41,966 nt of DNA, taken from positions 1-41,966 of the IMG/VR virus record IMGVR_UViG_3300018079_000019. One strand, written 5' to 3'. Below, piece after piece: positions 39,028 to 41,966 of this stretch. Origin of the DNA: a virus. The translations under genes were made by a program, and so were the position numbers. Every line of letters starts with the position of its first letter. Position 1 is the first letter of the stretch. The notes under the pieces are model-generated. The model saw only the letters and a program-made list of their open reading frames with translations, made no database searches and had not been told where the DNA came from.

Positions 39028-39381
39028 ATGGTCAACGTCACGGACATCATCATGTACGAGGACGGGGCGATGGAGTCCTGGGAGGTCATCCGCCTGTTCT
39101 CGGAGCTCATCCGGACAGGGCAGGCCTTCGAGCTCCAGGGCCACTACGGCCGCGTGGCCGCATCATTCCTTCGGATGGGGTACATCCTCCCGAACGGGGA
39201 CATCACGGGGGCCGGCATCGCCGTGTACGGCGAAGAAGAACCAGAGCAATACACGCCTCACTACTTCCCGAGCGGCGAGGAGTACCCGGAGCACGACTAC
39301 CACTATGGCGCCATCGACGTCGAGGGTACGTACCCTGTGAACACGGCCGTGGACGCTGACTTGGACGAGGAGGAGAACTGA
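39028..39381 (+). CDS. DUF7417-like hypothetical protein, 117 aa
   Basis: ATG 39028 directly after the previous stop, with GGAGGAGGAG upstream. The start VTDIIMYEDGAMESWEVIRL and ELIRTGQAFELQGHYGRVAA closely resemble a domain common in actinophages (helix, LQG-YGR motif). The C-terminal half is acidic and Tyr-rich. Function of the family is unknown. Confidence 0.7.
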   Translation: MVNVTDIIMYEDGAMESWEVIRLFSELIRTGQAFELQGHYGRVAASFLRMGYILPNGDITGAGIAVYGEEEPEQYTPHYFPSGEEYPEHDYHYGAIDVEGTYPVNTAVDADLDEEEN

Positions 39382-39626
39382 TGGTGGCAACCGAAGCGGA
39401 GCAGTTCGAGAAGCGGATATACGAGGTCGTGGACGAGCTGGTCGAAGACCTAAGAGGGTCCGTCCAGCTCCGCAACATCGCGAAGTACGTGGCGACGCTC
39501 GAGCGTGAGCTCTCACAATCCGCGAGCCGCGAGCTCGAGCTCGGCCAACTGCGTCGCCTCGACGAAGCGCTCGAGGACGACGAAGAGCGCGAGCGCGAGC
39601 GCGACCTGTTGCATTGGGGCGTGTGA
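39381..39626 (+). CDS. Coiled-coil protein, 81 aa
   Basis: ATG 39381 makes a TGATG junction. Nearly all helix with many Glu/Arg/Leu (VVDELVEDLRGSVQLRNIAK; ELELGQLRRLDEALEDDEER). A coiled coil is likely. Function unknown. Confidence 0.65.
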   Translation: MVATEAEQFEKRIYEVVDELVEDLRGSVQLRNIAKYVATLERELSQSASRELELGQLRRLDEALEDDEERERERDLLHWGV

Positions 39627-39880
39627 TGCACGGGCCGGACGAAGTGCTCAAGGCCATCCGCGACGGCCTCGACCAGTGGGGCTTCGAGTACGAGACCTAT
39701 GACGACATCGTCATGCGCGTAGCGGAGATGGTCGTTCGTTTCGGGAACGGCGGCTCCGTCGTCATCCGCACCCACATCCGCGAGGAGGACTTCCCGACAG
39801 GCGAAGAGCCCAGAGAGGACCAATGGGGCAACAAGTGGGGCCTCGACGTTCCCTTCGGTACGCGTCCGGGGGACCGCTGA
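39626..39880 (+). CDS. Hypothetical protein, 84 aa
   Basis: ATG 39626 makes a TGATG junction; the frame opens four codons earlier. MHGPDEVLKAIRDGLDQWGF at the start, then helices and strands (YDDIVMRVAEMVVRFGNGGS). The first 13 bases around the start (TGATGCACGGGCC) are repeated at the next gene. Function unknown. Confidence 0.65.
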   Translation: MHGPDEVLKAIRDGLDQWGFEYETYDDIVMRVAEMVVRFGNGGSVVIRTHIREEDFPTGEEPREDQWGNKWGLDVPFGTRPGDR

Positions 39881-40248
39881 TGCACGGGCCCCGGGCGCGC
39901 GAGTACGACATCGTCGTTCGCGACGCCCCGGGCGGACGCGCCTGGTTCCACGAGGCCTGCGGTCGGCGAGGCATGGCGACCGTCTGGGGCCCGGGCCCGG
40001 AAGCGCTGCGGTGGGCGCGTCGACATCACCGCTGCCCCCTTGCCCCGCGCGCCTGGGTAGACTGCAACGAACAACAGCGGGACCACGACTGGGGTCCGAC
40101 CGCGGAGCTCGTGTGCGTCGACCGCTCCTACTGGAAGTGCCGGCGCTGCCCGGTCTCGACCGTCACGTCGAACAGGGGCAACGGCACGACCGCGCTCGGG
40201 TACGAGGTACGCTCGGCTCGGCGCGAGCCGGTGGGGGTCCTCCCGTGA
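39880..40248 (+). CDS. Cys/His-containing protein, 122 aa
   Basis: ATG 39880 makes a TGATG junction. Starts MHGPRAREYDIVVRDAPGGR. Cysteines and histidines are spread through the chain (HEACGRRG; HHRCPLAP; DCNEQQRDHDW; VCVDRSYWKCRRC); WKCRRC looks like half a zinc ribbon. A metal-binding protein of unknown role. Confidence 0.62.
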   Translation: MHGPRAREYDIVVRDAPGGRAWFHEACGRRGMATVWGPGPEALRWARRHHRCPLAPRAWVDCNEQQRDHDWGPTAELVCVDRSYWKCRRCPVSTVTSNRGNGTTALGYEVRSARREPVGVLP

Positions 40249-40451
40249 GAAGCAACCACGACCACTACATGTACGAGGAGTGGGGCTCGGTTGATAGCCA
40301 GTCCCACCAGGCCCGGATGGAGCGTCTGCGCGACTGGCAGGCGGAGTACCTCGAGAGCCTTGCGGCGGAACAGGACCAGGACTTCGCCGAGTGGGAGCTC
40401 GAGGTCGGAGGGTACCTGGACTGGCTGGCTTTCTTCGAAGGGAGTGCATGA
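40245..40451 (+). CDS. Hypothetical acidic protein, 68 aa
   Basis: GTG 40245 overlaps the previous TGA (GTGA). MRSNHDHYMYEEWGSVDSQS at the start, then helices (HQARMERLRDWQAEYLESLA; ELEVGGYLDWLAFFEGSA). Rich in Glu and Trp. Function unknown. Confidence 0.62.
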   Translation: MRSNHDHYMYEEWGSVDSQSHQARMERLRDWQAEYLESLAAEQDQDFAEWELEVGGYLDWLAFFEGSA

Positions 40452-40726
40452 TGGAGCAGCAGGCGAAGCGTGACGCCCTCCGCGCTGCGTACATGGGCGC
40501 CGGTACACACCCCGCAGCTCAGCCCGAGGTTGGCGAGGAGGTCCATTATGTGTCGCGCCGGGGCGGGTACCTCTTCCCCGCGAGTGTAGCGCGCGTGGTC
40601 AGGGTCGAGAAGGGGCCGACCCTGGTCATCGCGCGCAACATCGCCGGCAACCTCGTCACACTCGACCGCGCAGACCTGTACGTCGACGAGCACGGCCGAT
40701 GGGTGGAGGGGGTGAAGTACGCATGA
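40448..40726 (+). CDS. Small beta-barrel-like protein, 92 aa
   Basis: ATG 40448 makes an ATGA junction (a second ATG follows at 40451). N-terminal helix (QQAKRDALRAAYMGAGTHPA), then a strand pattern like an SH3/KOW barrel (VGEEVHYVSRRGGYLFPASV; NLVTLDRADLYVDEHGRWVE). Such small barrels often bind nucleic acid or protein. Function unknown. Confidence 0.62.
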   Translation: MMEQQAKRDALRAAYMGAGTHPAAQPEVGEEVHYVSRRGGYLFPASVARVVRVEKGPTLVIARNIAGNLVTLDRADLYVDEHGRWVEGVKYA

Positions 40727-40896
40727 CCGAGAAGTTCGACAAGTCGGGTTGGTGGGAGTACAGCTCACCCTGGTTCGTTCGCGCCCAGCGTCGGTGGACA
40801 GAGGGTGCGCATGTGTTCTTGGAGGGGCGTAGGTTCTTCGGGCCCCACGCCGCTGAGCGCGCGGAGAGGTGGGTCCTCGATGAACGTCCTGCATGA
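40723..40896 (+). CDS. Small Trp/Arg-rich protein, 57 aa
   Basis: ATG 40723 makes an ATGA junction. MTEKFDKSGWWEYSSPWFVR at the start, then RRWTEGAHVFLEGRRFFGPH and a helix. Rich in aromatic residues. Function unknown. Confidence 0.6.
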   Translation: MTEKFDKSGWWEYSSPWFVRAQRRWTEGAHVFLEGRRFFGPHAAERAERWVLDERPA

Positions 40897-41020
40897 GGAC
40901 TACGTGCTGTGCCACCGCTGCCATGGCGAGGTCAATCGCTTCACGGGACTGGCGGTGGACTACCCGCCGACCTGCTACACTTGCTGGGCAGTCATCCAGG
41001 AACTAGGAGGCGAGGGCTGA
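40880..41020 (+). CDS. Small zinc-ribbon protein, 46 aa
   Basis: ATG 40880 lies inside the previous gene (17-base overlap). Two cysteine pairs, LCHRCHGEVN and TCYTCWAV, about 20 residues apart make a minimal zinc ribbon. Probably a small binding protein. Function unknown. Confidence 0.66.
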   Translation: MNVLHEDYVLCHRCHGEVNRFTGLAVDYPPTCYTCWAVIQELGGEG

Positions 41021-41021
41021 G

Positions 41022-41207
41022 ATGAAGGTCAAGCTGGCGCTGCTGAACAGGACGGCAACGTACGGGCATCCGGCCATCGAGGATGCGGTGTACGAGAACG
41101 TCGTCTCGTACGACGTGCTTGGGTCGTTCCTCGTCCTGACATTTTCGCACGGAGTAGTCAAGTTCTTCCCCGTCCACCGCATCTTCTTCGTCGAGGTGAC
41201 GCCATGA
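41022..41207 (+). CDS. Small beta-rich protein, 61 aa
   Basis: ATG 41022, one base after the previous stop, with GGAGGCGAGG upstream. Strand pattern KVKLALLNRTATYGHP, VSYDVLGSFLVLTFSHGVVK, FFPVHRIFFVEVTP. It resembles small phage proteins that start with a strand and end in a valine-rich strand. Function unknown. Confidence 0.63.
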   Translation: MKVKLALLNRTATYGHPAIEDAVYENVVSYDVLGSFLVLTFSHGVVKFFPVHRIFFVEVTP

Positions 41208-41464
41208 ACAAGAGCGAGGCAGGACAGGTCGGGTTCTACCGCGCCTACTCCCCCGGGGTGTTCGACACGCTCGAGGAAGCCTGCGAGTGGGTTCTCCTCC
41301 TCGCGCAGGACTGGGGCCTCGTGGAAGTCCAGGTCAACAAGCGGGCGTCCACCAGGTACTCGACCGGCGGCTTCTTCGTCGCCGTGGTCGGGCGCAGACC
41401 GGAGGGCGTCCAGCTCGGCTCGGAGCATCCGTTCCTCCTCCCACCGGAGACGAGGTGCCCGTGA
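41204..41464 (+). CDS. Hypothetical protein, 86 aa
   Basis: ATG 41204 makes an ATGA junction. VGFYRAYSPGVFDTLEEACE, then a helix and strand (EWVLLLAQDWGLVEVQVNKR) and a strand-rich end (GGFFVAVVGRRPEGVQLGSE). Function unknown. Confidence 0.63.
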   Translation: MNKSEAGQVGFYRAYSPGVFDTLEEACEWVLLLAQDWGLVEVQVNKRASTRYSTGGFFVAVVGRRPEGVQLGSEHPFLLPPETRCP

Positions 41465-41661
41465 GCGCTGTCATGCTCATCCTGGACACGGTGCGCCGGT
41501 TGCTGCGCGGGGGTAACGCGGCGGACCCGGAGAGCTGGAAGGCCCTCGAATCTGCGCCAGAACCACCTCGCCGGCGAGTCCCGAGCTATGCCCACCCCGC
41601 AGAGCGCGCGGAGTACGTCAAGCGCCGGCTGCGAGAGCTCCAGGGGTTCCACGATGAATAG
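41461..41661 (+). CDS. Hypothetical protein, 66 aa
   Basis: GTG 41461 overlaps the upstream TGA (GTGA). Starts VSAVMLILDTVRRLLRGGNA, a hydrophobic amphipathic helix, then a Pro-rich linker and a basic helix (AERAEYVKRRLRELQGFHDE). An ATG at 41473 is a second possible start. Function unknown. Confidence 0.58.
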   Translation: MSAVMLILDTVRRLLRGGNAADPESWKALESAPEPPRRRVPSYAHPAERAEYVKRRLRELQGFHDE

Positions 41662-41842
41662 GGTCAGGGCCGACGAGTGCCTCGAGTGCGCCGCGCCGCT
41701 CGCTATCGTCCACGAGTGGACTGCGACGGGGGCCGGCTTCGGCCCGCCCGGAACGGAGTGCATCGTCGAGATGGCCCGGGTTCAGTGCGCCGTCGGCCAC
41801 CAGTACGACATCGAACTAGGAAGCGTGGAGGTGACTCCGTGA
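41654..41842 (+). CDS. Small zinc-binding-like protein, 62 aa
   Basis: ATG 41654 overlaps the previous gene by 8 bases. ECLECAAPLAIVHEWTATGA gives one CxxC pair; ECIVEMARVQCAVGHQYDIE gives a second group (C, H). Together they look like a zinc ribbon. Function unknown. Confidence 0.63.
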   Translation: MNRVRADECLECAAPLAIVHEWTATGAGFGPPGTECIVEMARVQCAVGHQYDIELGSVEVTP

Positions 41843-41966
41843 ACACCGAGCAGGACTTCGCTGGTATTCGTTGGGATGGTGGTTTGACGTGGGCACAGCA
41901 ACAGGCCCTCTCCCGCATCGAGGCTGTACAGAAGCTCGCCACAGAACAGGTGGAGTGGTTGCAGCG
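41839..41966 (+). CDS. Partial hypothetical protein (runs off right edge)
   Basis: GTG 41839 overlaps the TGA of the previous gene (GTGA). The 42 visible codons start VNTEQDFAGIRWDGGLTWAQ and continue as a helix (QALSRIEAVQKLATEQVEWL). The rest lies outside the window. Function unknown. Confidence 0.6.
   Translation, partial: MNTEQDFAGIRWDGGLTWAQQQALSRIEAVQKLATEQVEWLQ

Overview
The window is part of a GC-rich, tightly packed genome of a tailed dsDNA phage. Most neighbouring genes overlap by 1-8 bases (TGATG, ATGA, GTGA junctions) and GTG starts are common. An actinobacterial host is inferred from the base composition, a likely leaderless promoter and, above all, a gene at 33776-33979 (minus) for a homologue of Pup, the prokaryotic ubiquitin-like protein, ending in Gly-Gly-Gln. 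No tape measure, tail-tube or tail-chaperone genes are seen. Adaptor, nozzle-like and large internal virion proteins are present, so a short-tailed (podovirus-like) particle is most likely.

Layout. (1) 1-4322, minus: DNA-metabolism operon with a primase-polymerase, an endonuclease VII-type HNH nuclease, a PD-(D/E)XK nuclease with four cysteines that could hold an Fe-S cluster, and many small genes. (2) 4323-4685: divergent control region with a direct repeat and a long imperfect palindrome. (3) 4686-7726, plus: HAD deoxynucleotidase, dATP/dGTP diphosphohydrolase-like protein, small membrane and unknown proteins, ending at a strong terminator (7746-7784). (4) 7808-34805, minus: the late operon. 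In transcription order it has a sigma region 4-like HTH protein, a possible small terminase, an unknown gene, Pup, small basic and zinc proteins, TerL, portal, scaffold, major capsid protein, accessory head proteins, adaptor, two fibre-like proteins, nozzle-like protein, a LAGLIDADG endonuclease, three internal virion proteins (one carrying an M15 peptidase), an M15 endolysin and three holin-like membrane proteins. (5) 34806-35429: gene-free control region with paired operator-like sites, tandem repeats, an iteron-like array and a long hairpin. (6) 35430-38384, minus: small genes of mostly unknown function, one resembling HhH-GPD-type proteins. (7) 38385-38646: divergent region with an 18-bp repeat and a leaderless promoter. 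(8) 38647 to the right edge, plus: a chain of small genes, several with zinc-binding cysteines. Both edges cut a gene.

How it fits together: operons 1 and 3 handle DNA synthesis, nucleases and nucleotide pools. Operon 4 packages DNA, builds the particle and lyses the cell. The most notable observation is the viral Pup, placed among the first late genes without a visible ligase or deamidase, which suggests that it relies on the host pupylation machinery. Second-rank observations are the repeat-rich control regions, a 352-nt hairpin-rich gene-free interval beside pup, UUCG hairpins after the capsid gene, and an in-frame TAG-TAG extension.
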